Counted from the first letter of the stretch, positions 32,531 to 40,593 are shown. The stretch: 64,000 nucleotides of DNA from Streptomyces spinoverrucosus (GCF_015712165.1 NZ_JADPZX010000001.1:992001-1056000), one strand, 5' to 3'. Numbers and translations: made by a program. Notes: a model not told the origin generated them from the letters alone.

Positions 32531-34044
32531 GACGCCGGGCTTCCTTCCATCACGAGGTCGAGTACGCGGTGTTCGTCCAGCTCATGGGCGGGCGCGGTGT
32601 GTACGACCCGGCCCTCGCGCAGTACCAGAACGCGGTCGGCGAGGCCCAGCACCTCGGGCACCTCGCTGGAGACCAGCAGCACCGCGAGGCCCTCGTTCGC
32701 GAGGCGCCGGACGACCGCGTAGAGCTCGGCGCGGGCGCCGACGTCGACGCCCCGGGTCGGCTCGTCGAGCAGCAGGACCCGGCAGCCGCGCAGCAGCCAG
32801 CGGGCGAGGACGGCCTTCTGCTGGTTGCCGCCGGAGAGGGTGCGGATCGGCGCGGACGGGTTGTCGGGCCGCAGGGACAGCTCGCGGGTGGCGGAGCGCG
32901 CGGCGCCCAGTTCGGCGGCCCGGTCGATCCAGCCCGCCTTCGAGAAGCGGGACATGGAGGAGACCGAGACGTTACGGGTGACCGACTCCAGCATCAGCAG
33001 GGCCTGCGCCTTGCGCTCCTCGGGGGCGAGCCCGAGTCCGGCGCGGACGGCGGCGCGCACGCTGCCGGGCTTCAACGGCCGCCCGTCGACGAGGACCTGG
33101 CCGGCGGCGGGCTTGCGGGCGCCGTAGATGGTCTCCAGGATCTCGGAGCGCCCGGAGCCGACGAGTCCCGCGAGGCCGACGATCTCGCCGGGGCGCACGG
33201 TCAGGTCGAACGGCTCGAACTCGCCGTTCCGAGCCAGTCCCCGCACGTGCAGCAGCGGCTCCCCGCGCACCGGGGAGGCGGGCCGTTCGGGGAAGACGTA
33301 CTCCACGTTCCGGCCGGTCATCAGCGCCACGACCTCACGCGTCGGCGTCGACTTCGCGGGCAGTCCGCCCGCCACGGCCCGGCCGTCCTTCAGTACGGTC
33401 ACCCGGTCGCCGATCCGGCGGATCTCCTCCAGGCGGTGCGAGATGTAGACGACGGCGACGCCGTCGGCGGTGAGGTCGCCGACGATCCGGAAGAGGTTGT
33501 CGACCTCGTCCGGGTCGAGGGCGGCGGACGGCTCGTCCATCACGATCAGCCGTACCTCGTGGGAGAGCGCGCGGGCCATGGAGACGATCTGCTGCTGGGC
33601 GGCCGACAGCTCGCCGACGAGACGCCCGGGGTCGATCTCCGGATGCCCAAGTCTCTTCAGCAGCAGGGCAGTCGACTCCTTCGCCGTCCCGCGTCGTACG
33701 ACGAAGCCGGCGGCCGTGGGTTCATGGCCGAGGTGAACGTTCTCGGCGACCGACAGGTGCTCCACCAGGTCGAGTTCCTGGTAGATGGTGGCGATGCCGA
33801 GGCGCATGGCGGCGATCGGCGAGCGCAGGGTGACCGGTTCGCCGCGCCAGTTGATGGTGCCGGTGTCGGGCTGGTGGGCACCGGCCAGGACCTTGATGAG
33901 GGTGGACTTCCCGGCGCCGTTCTGGCCGAGCAGACAGTGCACTTCACCGGCCTGGACGTCGAGGTCGACGCCGTCCAGGGCGCGGACGCCGGGGAACGAC
34001 TTGGTGATGCCGGACATGCTGAGCAGCGGTGGTTCTGGTGCCAT
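32527..34044 (-). CDS. Sugar ABC transporter ATP-binding protein, two ATPase domains (RbsA/XylG type)
   Basis: A 505-residue tandem ATPase. Domain 1 has Walker A GQNGAGKST (near residue 40), a degenerate signature LSAAQQQIVSMARAL and Walker B LIVMDEPSAALD. Domain 2, from about residue 260, has a degenerate Walker A (GLVGSGRSE), the signature LSGGNQQKAVLARWL and Walker B VLLLDEPTRGVD. This asymmetry is normal for the RbsA/XylG group. It is the first gene of the transporter operon, 89 bp after the ROK regulator gene, with the same direction, and may be co-transcribed with it. Confidence 0.94.
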   Translation of the reverse strand: MAPEPPLLSMSGITKSFPGVRALDGVDLDVQAGEVHCLLGQNGAGKSTLIKVLAGAHQPDTGTINWRGEPVTLRSPIAAMRLGIATIYQELDLVEHLSVAENVHLGHEPTAAGFVVRRGTAKESTALLLKRLGHPEIDPGRLVGELSAAQQQIVSMARALSHEVRLIVMDEPSAALDPDEVDNLFRIVGDLTADGVAVVYISHRLEEIRRIGDRVTVLKDGRAVAGGLPAKSTPTREVVALMTGRNVEYVFPERPASPVRGEPLLHVRGLARNGEFEPFDLTVRPGEIVGLAGLVGSGRSEILETIYGARKPAAGQVLVDGRPLKPGSVRAAVRAGLGLAPEERKAQALLMLESVTRNVSVSSMSRFSKAGWIDRAAELGAARSATRELSLRPDNPSAPIRTLSGGNQQKAVLARWLLRGCRVLLLDEPTRGVDVGARAELYAVVRRLANEGLAVLLVSSEVPEVLGLADRVLVLREGRVVHTAPAHELDEHRVLDLVMEGSPAS

Positions 34045-34133
34045 GGTTGGTTCCCCTTGGCTGGCGTGCGGGCCGGTGTCAGGGCAGGGCAGAGCAGGGA
34101 GGGGGTGCTGGTGGTGCCGTAACTGCGAGAGGT

Positions 34134-35324
34134 TTACGCGGGTGAGAACAAGTGGTCGCTGATCAGCCGGGCCGCGCCGATGACTCCGGCGGTGGGGCCC
34201 AGCTCGCCCAGGACGATGGGCAGGTTGCCGGTCGCCAGCGGCAGCGACTGGCGGTAGACCTGGGTGCGGATGGCGGCGAGCAGGTTGTGGCCGAGGCCGG
34301 TCACCCCGCCGCCGATCACCACCAGGCCGGGGTTGAAGAAGCTGACCAGGCCGGCGATGACCTGGCCGGTGCGGTTGCCGCCCTCACGGATCAGTTCGAG
34401 GGCGGTGGCGTCGCCCGCGGCGGCCGCGGCGGCGACGTCGACGGCGGTGAGGCTGCCGTTCGTCTCCAGCCGGGTCGCGAGTTCGGCCGACTGCCCTTGC
34501 TGGGCGGCCTCCAACGCGTCCCGGGCGAGGGCCGCGCCGCTGAAGTGGGCTTCCAGGCAGCCCCGGTTGCCGCAGGCGCACGGACGTCCGTCGGGCACGG
34601 CCTGGATGTGCCCGATGTCGCCCGCGGAACCCGTCGTGCCGCGGTGGACCGCGCCGCCGACGACGATGCCGCAGCCGATGCCCGTGCCGATCTTGACGCA
34701 GAGGAAGTCGCCCACGGAGCGGGCGACGCCCGCGTGCATCTCCCCCATCGCCATCAGGTTCACGTCGTTGTCGACCATGACCGGGCAGCCGAGTTCCTGA
34801 CTGAGCGCCTCCCGCACGGGGAAGCCGTCCCAGCCGGGCATGATCGGCGGCGCCACGGGGACGCCCTCCGGGAAGCGGACGGGGCCCGGGACGCCGATGC
34901 CGGCGCCGTCGAAGCCCTCCGCGAGCCCTGAGGCCCGCAACTTGGCGGCCATGGACAGCACTTGCTCGAAGACCGCGACGGGACCTTCGCGCACCTCCAT
35001 CGGCTGGGTGATGTGCCCCAGGATCTCCAGCTCCGCGTTGGTGACCGCGACGTCGATGGAGGTCGCGCCGATGTCGACGCCGAGGAAGCGCAGGTTCGGT
35101 GCGAGCCGGATGTTGTGCGAGCGTCGGCCGCCGCGAGAGGCGGCGAGGCCGTCGGCGACGATCAGGCCCGTCTCCAGGAGCCGGTCCACCTCCACGGCCA
35201 GCTTGGACCGCGAGAGGTCGACCTGATCGCCCAGCTGGGCCCGGGAGTTGGGCCCGCCGTCGCGCAACAGCTTCAGCAGCCTGGCCTGGTGGGCGTTCGC
35301 GGGTCGTGCGGTCATACGTCTCAC
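34134..35324 (-). CDS. ROK-family transcriptional regulator
   Basis: A 396-residue XylR/NagC-like repressor. An N-terminal winged helix-turn-helix (AHQARLLKLLRDGGPNSRAQLGDQVDLSRSKLAVEVDRL, quoted in part as DLSRSKLAVEVDRL) precedes a ROK sugar-kinase-like domain. The ROK part has LGVDIGATSIDVAV, GIGVPGPV, VDNDVNLMAMGE, and the zinc-binding CACGNRGCLE motif near residue 265, with GHI three residues before it in the usual pattern. I chose the GTG at 35324 because GGGGAGGGG sits at a good distance; an ATG three codons later is possible. It probably represses the transport and giant-protein genes until a sugar binds. The operator candidates at 35428 and 27890 fit that. Confidence 0.9.
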   Translation of the reverse strand: MRRMTARPANAHQARLLKLLRDGGPNSRAQLGDQVDLSRSKLAVEVDRLLETGLIVADGLAASRGGRRSHNIRLAPNLRFLGVDIGATSIDVAVTNAELEILGHITQPMEVREGPVAVFEQVLSMAAKLRASGLAEGFDGAGIGVPGPVRFPEGVPVAPPIMPGWDGFPVREALSQELGCPVMVDNDVNLMAMGEMHAGVARSVGDFLCVKIGTGIGCGIVVGGAVHRGTTGSAGDIGHIQAVPDGRPCACGNRGCLEAHFSGAALARDALEAAQQGQSAELATRLETNGSLTAVDVAAAAAAGDATALELIREGGNRTGQVIAGLVSFFNPGLVVIGGGVTGLGHNLLAAIRTQVYRQSLPLATGNLPIVLGELGPTAGVIGAARLISDHLFSPA

Positions 35325-35427
35325 GAGCCCCTCCCCGCCTCGAATCGGCCATCGCTGTCCGGCTTTCGAGGGGAAAGTAGCAGCGGCTGCCGGGAGTGGG
35401 AAGAAGGTGCGCAGGAATTGCCGCAGA

Positions 35428-35450
35428 CTTTTTCCACTGACAGGACAAAG
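35428..35450. promoter_or_regulatory. Candidate ROK operator upstream of the ROK gene
   Basis: CTTTTTCC-N7-GGACAAAG, an inverted repeat 104 bases upstream of the ROK start, matching 27890-27912 in sequence, arm length and spacer. A smaller inverted repeat, CTTTC-N5-GAAAG, lies nearer the start at 35363-35377. Together they suggest autoregulation. Confidence 0.65.
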
Positions 35451-35576
35451 AGAGGGTGGCGAGGCCGCGCTCACGCTCAGTGACCAGGGGTATTACCTCG
35501 CGGGTAATCGACCTGCGGGCGGTATTGGCGCAGGGTGGTGACCGTTCGGACTCCCACCCCCGGAGGTGCTCCCCCC

Positions 35577-35993
35577 ATGACCGACGACGCCGGCACGACC
35601 AGCCCGAACGCCCTGCTGGCCGCGCTCCCCTTCGCCGAGGAGCTGGGGATGAGCCTGGAGGAGGCGACGCCGGAACGGGTGGTGGCCGGCCTCGCCTGGG
35701 CGCCGCGGCTGTGCACGGCGGGCGGTGTGCTGCACGGGGGTGCGCTGATGACCCTCGCGGACACGGCGGGCGCGGTGTGCGCCTTCCTCAACCTGCCGCC
35801 GGGTGCGGCCACGTCGACGGTGGAGTCGGGCACCCACTTCTTCCGTGCGGTGCGCTCCGGCACCGTCCGCGCGGAGGCGCGCCCGCTGCATGTGGGGCGG
35901 TCCTTCGTCGTCGTGGAGACGCGGGTGCGGGACGAGCAGGGGCGTGCGGTGGGGCGGACCACTCAGACGCAGGCGGTGCTGGGCGGCACATGA
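35577..35993 (+). CDS. PaaI-family hotdog thioesterase
   Basis: A 138-residue hotdog-fold acyl-CoA thioesterase. The family signature is GGVLHGGALMTLADTAGAVCAF, where the Gly-Gly and Asp form the catalytic helix region, followed by STVESGTHFFRAV and RSFVVVETRVRDEQGR. I chose the ATG at 35577 with GGAGGTG nine bases upstream over a start 14 codons earlier. It faces away from the ROK gene and converges on the GntR gene, with which it is not co-transcribed. Its acyl-CoA substrate is unknown; a clearing role for stray CoA esters of the oxalate pathway is conceivable. Confidence 0.85.
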   Translation: MTDDAGTTSPNALLAALPFAEELGMSLEEATPERVVAGLAWAPRLCTAGGVLHGGALMTLADTAGAVCAFLNLPPGAATSTVESGTHFFRAVRSGTVRAEARPLHVGRSFVVVETRVRDEQGRAVGRTTQTQAVLGGT

Positions 35994-36062
35994 GAACGCC
36001 CGCACGACGATCGGCGTCGCGTGCCGGGCCCCGCGACGCCGACATGATCCGAACGACCGGCT

Positions 36063-36740
36063 CTAGGTACGCGGACGTGCGTGGTACGACTTGCGTGTGT
36101 GCTCGGTGTGGCCCCGCATGATCTCCGTGGCCCGCCGCTCGTCCCGCGCCGTGATCGCGGCGATCAGCTCGCGGTGTTCGATCCAGGACTGCTTGCCCCG
36201 CTGCCGGGCGACCGGCGTGTAGTACCAGCGGACCCGGCGGTCCACCTGCGCGGCGAGTTCGGCGAGGACGGCGTTGCCCGCCAGCTCCATGACCTTCGCG
36301 TGGAAGCGGGCGTTGAGCGCGACCGCGCCGTCCACGTCGTCGGCGGCGACCGCGCGCTCACCCTCCGCGCACAGCTCCTCAAGGGCGGTGACGCCGGCGC
36401 TGCCCGCGTTGGCGGCGGCGAGCCGGGCGGCCTCGGCCTCCAGCAGCGTACGGACCGTCAGGAGCTGGTCGGCCTCCTCCTCGGTCGGCTCGTGCACGAA
36501 CGCGCCCTGCGCCGGCCGCAGATCGACCCACCCCTCGGTGTTCAGCCGCTGCAACGCCTCGCGCACCGGCTGCCGGGAGACGCCGAGGTGCCCGGCGAGT
36601 TCGCTCTCGACCAGGTGCTGGCCGGGCTGGAGGGCGCGGGTGGTGATGAGTTCGAGCAGCGCCTCGTAGACGCGGTCGCGCAGCGGGCCGGGACGTTCGA
36701 GCTTGGGCACCGCACCTTGCGGCAGTCCTGTCGACAACAT
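36063..36740 (-). CDS. GntR-family regulator, FadR/FCD subfamily (probable oxalate regulon regulator)
   Basis: A 225-residue regulator. The N-terminal winged helix (LRDRVYEALLELI, LVESELAGHLGVSRQPVREAL, GWVDLRPAQGAFV) is of the FadR subfamily. The all-helical FCD effector domain has the metal-site pattern LNARFHAKVMELAGN (Asn/His near residue 142), then HRELIAAI and RGHTEHTRKSYH at the end. AGGAGGGGG precedes the ATG. Its own promoter region holds TTGTCTACAGT (36837-36847), which fits the TNGTNNNACNA-type consensus of this subfamily and is the inverse of the motif in front of the formate dehydrogenase operon. It probably senses oxalate, formate or glyoxylate; the ligand is inferred. Confidence 0.88.
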   Translation of the reverse strand: MLSTGLPQGAVPKLERPGPLRDRVYEALLELITTRALQPGQHLVESELAGHLGVSRQPVREALQRLNTEGWVDLRPAQGAFVHEPTEEEADQLLTVRTLLEAEAARLAAANAGSAGVTALEELCAEGERAVAADDVDGAVALNARFHAKVMELAGNAVLAELAAQVDRRVRWYYTPVARQRGKQSWIEHRELIAAITARDERRATEIMRGHTEHTRKSYHARPRT

Positions 36741-36836
36741 CGGTCCCCCTCCTGGCAGGGCCGTGCACAGCAGATGTCAATGCCAGAGCAACCCTTGGAG
36801 CCGTAAAGCCCTGGGAAAGACAGTATCAATTGCCTT

Positions 36837-36847
36837 TTGTCTACAGT
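36837..36847. promoter_or_regulatory. Candidate autoregulatory operator of the GntR gene
   Basis: TTGTCTACAGT, whose reverse complement ACTGTAGACAA is identical to 39542-39552 (upstream of the reductase/formate dehydrogenase operon) and matches 7777-7787 in nine of eleven positions. It lies about 97 bases upstream of the GntR start. Confidence 0.6.
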
Positions 36848-36896
36848 CTACGGTGCACAATGGCTACCGAATCGGGGAGTTGACCTCGTCACACCC

Positions 36897-37835
36897 TCAC
36901 GGACAGCGGACGACCTGACCGGCGTACGACAGGTTCCCGCCGAACCCGAACAGCAGCACGGGATCCCCGGTCGAAATCGCCCCCTGCTCCACCAGCTTGG
37001 AGAACGCGAGCGGAATGCTGGCCGCAGAGGTGTTACCGGACTCGGCGACATCGCGGGCGATGACCGCGTTGACGGCGCCCAGCTTCTCGGCGAGCGGCTC
37101 GATGATCCGCAGGTTGGCCTGGTGCAGCACCACCGCGGCGAGGTCCTCCGGCGCGTACCCGGCACGCTCGCAGGCCTGCCGGGCGAGCGGCGGCAGCTGG
37201 GTGGTCGCCCACCGGTAGACGCTCTGCCCCTCCTGCGCGAACCGCGCGGGCTCGCCCTCGATCCGCACCGCGTGTCCCATGTCCGGCACCGACCCCCAGA
37301 GCACCGGCCCCACCTCCGGTTCGTCCGAGGCCTCCACGACGGCGGCCCCCGCTCCGTCGCCGACGAGCACGCAGGTCGTCCGGTCGGTCCAGTCGGTGAC
37401 GTCGGACATCTTGTCGGCGCCGATGACCAGCGCCCGGCTCGCCGCGCCGGCCCGTACGGTGTGGTCGGCGGTGGCCAGGGCGTGGGTGAAACCGGCGCAC
37501 ACCACGTTGATGTCCATCGCGGCGGGGCGTGGGACGCCGAGCCGTGCCGCGACCCGGGCGGCCATGTTCGGGGAGCGGTCGACCGCCGTCGAGGTGGCGA
37601 CGAGGACCAGGTCGATGTCCGCCGGGGCCAGCCCGGCGGCCGCGAGTGCCTTGGCGGCGGCGTGCGCGGCCAGCTCGTCCACCGGTTCGTCGGGGCCGGC
37701 GATGTGCCGGGTGCGGATGCCGACCCGGGTTCTGATCCACTCGTCGCTGGTGTCGACCATGCCCGCCAGGTCCTCGTTGGTGAGCACCTTGGCGGGCTGA
37801 TAGTGGCCGATGGCGGCGATGCGCGAGCCGTTCAT
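36897..37835 (-). CDS. 3-oxoacyl-ACP synthase III (FabH-like)
   Basis: A 312-residue thiolase-fold condensing enzyme of the KAS III type. The catalytic triad is intact: Cys in INVVCAGFTHAL (near residue 110), His in VVLHQANLRI (near residue 238) and Asn in AESGNTSAASIP (near residue 268). The first strand RIAAIGHYQPAKVLTNEDL and DEWIRTRVGI are typical of FabH. It is about 10-20 residues shorter than housekeeping FabH and stands alone without ACP or other fatty-acid genes, so it is probably an accessory paralogue. It lies between the GntR gene and the OFA transporter; any link to oxalate is only positional. Confidence 0.88.
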   Translation of the reverse strand: MNGSRIAAIGHYQPAKVLTNEDLAGMVDTSDEWIRTRVGIRTRHIAGPDEPVDELAAHAAAKALAAAGLAPADIDLVLVATSTAVDRSPNMAARVAARLGVPRPAAMDINVVCAGFTHALATADHTVRAGAASRALVIGADKMSDVTDWTDRTTCVLVGDGAGAAVVEASDEPEVGPVLWGSVPDMGHAVRIEGEPARFAQEGQSVYRWATTQLPPLARQACERAGYAPEDLAAVVLHQANLRIIEPLAEKLGAVNAVIARDVAESGNTSAASIPLAFSKLVEQGAISTGDPVLLFGFGGNLSYAGQVVRCP

Positions 37836-37947
37836 GGGTGGTCCCCTCGTTGCTGCCGGATGCGGGACCCACCAGTCTGGTCAGCGACTCACGAGTAACA
37901 GTGCAGGCAAAGACACAGGAAAGGGATGCCGGGGTTGTCGGATTCCC

Positions 37948-38082
37948 TCACCCGGTGAACAGCTGTGTCGCCTTTTGTACGAGTTCGTACAGGCCGTACG
38001 CGAGCGGCGTGCCCACCCACAGCCAGGCGAACACGATCAGCGGGCGCCGGTCAGGCCGACTCCGGCTGTTGTCGTTCGACAT
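37948..38082 (-). CDS. 44-residue single-helix protein, probable small subunit of the OFA transporter
   Basis: A small gene encoding MSNDNSRSRPDRRP followed by one hydrophobic helix LIVFAWLWVGTPLAYGLYEL and a short polar tail ending FTG. Its ATG lies inside the last codons of the upstream OFA transporter gene (32-base overlap), implying translational coupling. Tiny one-helix proteins of this kind are found directly after OFA transporter genes in actinobacteria and are annotated as transporter small subunits. The N-terminus is positive, so the helix probably has its N-end in the cytoplasm. The other OFA gene in this window (13034-14419) has no such partner. Confidence 0.75.
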   Translation of the reverse strand: MSNDNSRSRPDRRPLIVFAWLWVGTPLAYGLYELVQKATQLFTG

Positions 38083-39418
38083 CGACGGCCTCCTGACGGG
38101 GGGCGGGGACATGGTGACGGGGGTGGACGGGGCGGACGAGTTCGTTGGCGACGAAGCCGACGACCAGCAGCCCGATCATGATGGTGAACGACAGCCCGTA
38201 CAGGGACGCGCCGTGCTGGCCGGCCTCCTCCTGCCGGTCGGCGATCCAGTTGACGATCAGCGGCCCGAGCACGCCGGCCGTGGACCAGGCGGTGAGCAGC
38301 CGCCCGTGGATCGCGCCGACCTGGTAGGTGCCGAAGAGGTCCTTCAGATACGCCGGAATCGTCGCGAAGCCGCCGCCGTAGAAGGAGAGGATCACCAGTG
38401 CGCACAGGATGAACAGCGGCTTGGACGAGTCGCCGAACAGGGCGATGAGCAGGTACATCAACGCGCCCACGCCCAGGTACACGCGGTAGATGTTCTTGCG
38501 TCCGACCAGGTCGGACGTCGACGACCAGGCGATGCGGCCCGCCATGTTCGCCGCCGAGAGCAGCGCGACGAACCCGGCGGCCGCCGTCACGGAGACCGGT
38601 GTCGAGGTGTCCGCGAAGAAGTCCGTGATCATCGGGGCGGCCTTCTCGAGGATGCCGATGCCGGCGGTCACGTTCATGCAGAGCACGATCCACAGGCACC
38701 AGAACTGGGGTGTGCGGATCGCCTGGTTCGCGGACACCTGCGGGCCGGTGGGTGCCGGTCGCGCCCCCGCGGCGGTAGCCGCAGACTCAACACTGCCCCG
38801 CGCCCCCGGGGCGCCTGCGGGCACCCGAACCAACAGCACGCCCAGCAACATGAAGACGGCGTACGACAGTCCGTGGACCAGGAAGGCGAGTGCGATTCCG
38901 GAGCTGTCGGAGCCGAAGGACTCCAGCATCTGGGCGCTCCACGGCGAGGCGATCAGCGCGCCGCCGCCGAAGCCCATGATGGCGATGCCGGTGGCCATGC
39001 CGGGCCGGTCCGGGAACCACTTGATCAAAGTGGAGACCGGCGAGATGTAGCCGATGCCGAGGCCGATCCCGCCGACGAAGCCGTAGCCGAGGACGATCAG
39101 CCAGTACTGCTCCGTCGCCGCGCCCAGCGCGGACAGCAGGAAGCCCGACGAGAAGCACACCAGCGCCACGGTCATCGCCCATCGCGGCCCCCTGCGCTCC
39201 ACGAGCGTGCCGCCGAACGCGGCGGACAGGCCGAGCATGACGATGCCGAGTTGGAAGGGCAGCGCGCTCTGGGTGCCGCTGAGACCGAGCGCGGATTCGA
39301 GGGGCGGCTTGAACACGCTCCAGGCGTAGGCCTGCCCGATGGAGAGATGTACGGAGAGCGCGGCGGGCGGCACCAGCCAGCGGCTCCAGCCGGGGGGTGC
39401 GACGGGGGGACCACTCAT
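38051..39418 (-). CDS. OFA-family oxalate/formate MFS transporter, second copy
   Basis: A 455-residue 12-helix major facilitator. OFA traits include SIGQAYAWSVFKPPLE in helix 1, LIKWFPDRPGMATGIAIMGFGGGALI around the loop after helix 4, and GRIAWSSTSDLVGRKN between helices 8 and 9. The central loop (around residues 225-250) is Ala/Pro/Gly-rich and encoded by a Streptomyces-type repeat. The start at 39418 lacks a clear Shine-Dalgarno sequence; the next in-frame starts upstream would add a charged, non-homologous stretch. It diverges from the reductase/formate dehydrogenase operon, with the operator candidate 39542-39564 between them, and overlaps the small-subunit gene at its 3' end. Confidence 0.87.
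   Translation of the reverse strand: MSGPPVAPPGWSRWLVPPAALSVHLSIGQAYAWSVFKPPLESALGLSGTQSALPFQLGIVMLGLSAAFGGTLVERRGPRWAMTVALVCFSSGFLLSALGAATEQYWLIVLGYGFVGGIGLGIGYISPVSTLIKWFPDRPGMATGIAIMGFGGGALIASPWSAQMLESFGSDSSGIALAFLVHGLSYAVFMLLGVLLVRVPAGAPGARGSVESAATAAGARPAPTGPQVSANQAIRTPQFWCLWIVLCMNVTAGIGILEKAAPMITDFFADTSTPVSVTAAAGFVALLSAANMAGRIAWSSTSDLVGRKNIYRVYLGVGALMYLLIALFGDSSKPLFILCALVILSFYGGGFATIPAYLKDLFGTYQVGAIHGRLLTAWSTAGVLGPLIVNWIADRQEEAGQHGASLYGLSFTIMIGLLVVGFVANELVRPVHPRHHVPAPRQEAVDVERQQPESA
38739..38824 (-). repeat. Streptomyces-type interspersed repeat inside a transporter coding region
   Basis: On the minus strand the blocks GGGGCGCGGGGC, TGCGGCTACCGCCGCG, GGGCGCGACC and CGGCCCGCAG occur in the same order and spacing as in the intergenic copy at 30341-30412. 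Here they are read in frame as the central cytoplasmic loop of the second OFA transporter. Confidence 0.7.
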
Positions 39419-39541
39419 GAGTCCGGGACGGTAGGAAGGATCAAGGGAGTTGGAAAGACGGCGCGTCGACCGTATGCGATGAGCGGTATTCAACTTGCGC
39501 CGAACGGTCATCGCACGGACCCTTGTCGGCCCAACCTCCAT

Positions 39542-39564
39542 ACTGTAGACAATATTTCGTCGAC
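39542..39564. promoter_or_regulatory. Candidate GntR operator, divergent transporter / reductase-FDH promoter
   Basis: ACTGTAGACAATATTT followed by CGTCGAC. Its first 11 bases are the exact inverse of the site before the GntR gene (36837-36847). Both ACTGTA-KR-CAAT and TATTTCGTCGAC have close partners in the promoter region at 7761-7796. It lies about 60-80 bases before the reductase start and about 125 from the transporter start. Confidence 0.7.
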
Positions 39565-39621
39565 ATAAGCCGTACGGCGTCACCTCCGCGGTACTCCCTC
39601 GACCGAACGGAGTGTTCCGAA

Positions 39622-40593
39622 GTGAAAGTCGCAGTCCTCGGCGCCGGTGCGATCGGCGCCTACGTCGGTGCCGCGCTCCACCGCGCGGGAGCCGAAGTGC
39701 ACCTCATCGCCCGTGGACCGCATCTCGCGGCCATGAGGCGGCACGGAGTACGGGTCCTCAGCCCGCGCGGCGACTTCACCGCGCACCCCCACGCCACCGA
39801 CGACCCGGCCGAAGTCGGCCCGGTGGACTATGTCTTCCTGGGCCTGAAGGCCAACTCGTACGCGGCGTGCGGGCCGCTGATCAAGCCACTGCTGCACGAC
39901 ACCACGGCGGTGATCGCCGCCCAGAACGGCATCCCGTGGTGGTACTTCCACCGCCACGGCGGCCCCTACGACGGCCACCGCATCGAGAGCGTGGACCCCG
40001 ACGGCGCGGTCAGTGCGGTGCTCGCGCCCGACCGGGCCATCGGCTGCGTCGTCTACGCGGCCACCGAACTCGAAGGCCCGGGCGTCGTACGGCACCTGGA
40101 AGGCACCCGGTTCTCCATCGGCGAGCCGGACCGCAGCGTCTCCGTCAGGTGCTCGGCCTTCAGCGAGGCGATGCTGGCCGGCGGCCTGAAGTGCCCGGTC
40201 GAACCGCACCTGCGCAACGACATCTGGCTGAAGCTGCTCGGCAACATCTCCTTCAACCCGATCAGTGCGCTGTCCCGCGCGACCATGCGCCAGATGTGCC
40301 TGCACGGCGGCACCCGCAAGGTCATCGAGATCATGATGACCGAGACGCTCGCCGTCGCCGAGGCCCTCGGCTGCGAGGTCGGCGTCTCCATCGAACGCCG
40401 CCTCGCCGGCGCCGAAAAGGTCGGCGACCACCGCACCTCCACGCTCCAGGACCTGGAGCGCGGCAAACCGCTCGAACTCGACGTGCTGCTCGCGGCGGTC
40501 GTCGAGTTGGCGGAGATCACCGGCGTCGACGTGCCCACCCTGCGCACCGTGCACGCCATCTCGGACCTGCTCGCGCTGAGGAGCGCCGCATGA
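39622..40593 (+). CDS. Ketopantoate-reductase-family enzyme, probable oxalyl-CoA reductase (PanE2-like)
   Basis: A 323-residue NADP(H)-dependent reductase of the 2-dehydropantoate 2-reductase family. The Rossmann motif VAVLGAGAIGAYVGAAL opens the protein. The catalytic Lys and Asn lie in IWLKLLGNISFNPIS (near residue 210), and the conserved STLQDLERGKPLELD near residue 276 holds the second active-site acid. The GTG at 39622 has GGAG upstream. It overlaps the formate dehydrogenase gene by four bases (ATGA), so it is co-translated with it. In Methylobacterium extorquens the panE2 gene of this family encodes oxalyl-CoA reductase, giving glyoxylate; the context here makes that the best guess over pantothenate synthesis. 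Confidence 0.8.
   Translation: MKVAVLGAGAIGAYVGAALHRAGAEVHLIARGPHLAAMRRHGVRVLSPRGDFTAHPHATDDPAEVGPVDYVFLGLKANSYAACGPLIKPLLHDTTAVIAAQNGIPWWYFHRHGGPYDGHRIESVDPDGAVSAVLAPDRAIGCVVYAATELEGPGVVRHLEGTRFSIGEPDRSVSVRCSAFSEAMLAGGLKCPVEPHLRNDIWLKLLGNISFNPISALSRATMRQMCLHGGTRKVIEIMMTETLAVAEALGCEVGVSIERRLAGAEKVGDHRTSTLQDLERGKPLELDVLLAAVVELAEITGVDVPTLRTVHAISDLLALRSAA

Noticed and set aside
36897..37835. FabH-like gene as part of a biosynthetic gene cluster
   Set aside because: No polyketide, fatty-acid or tailoring genes accompany it; the neighbours are a regulator and a transporter.
39622..40593. Housekeeping ketopantoate reductase for pantothenate synthesis
   Set aside because: Possible by family, but translational coupling to formate dehydrogenase and the shared operator make an oxalate role more likely; no other pan genes are nearby.
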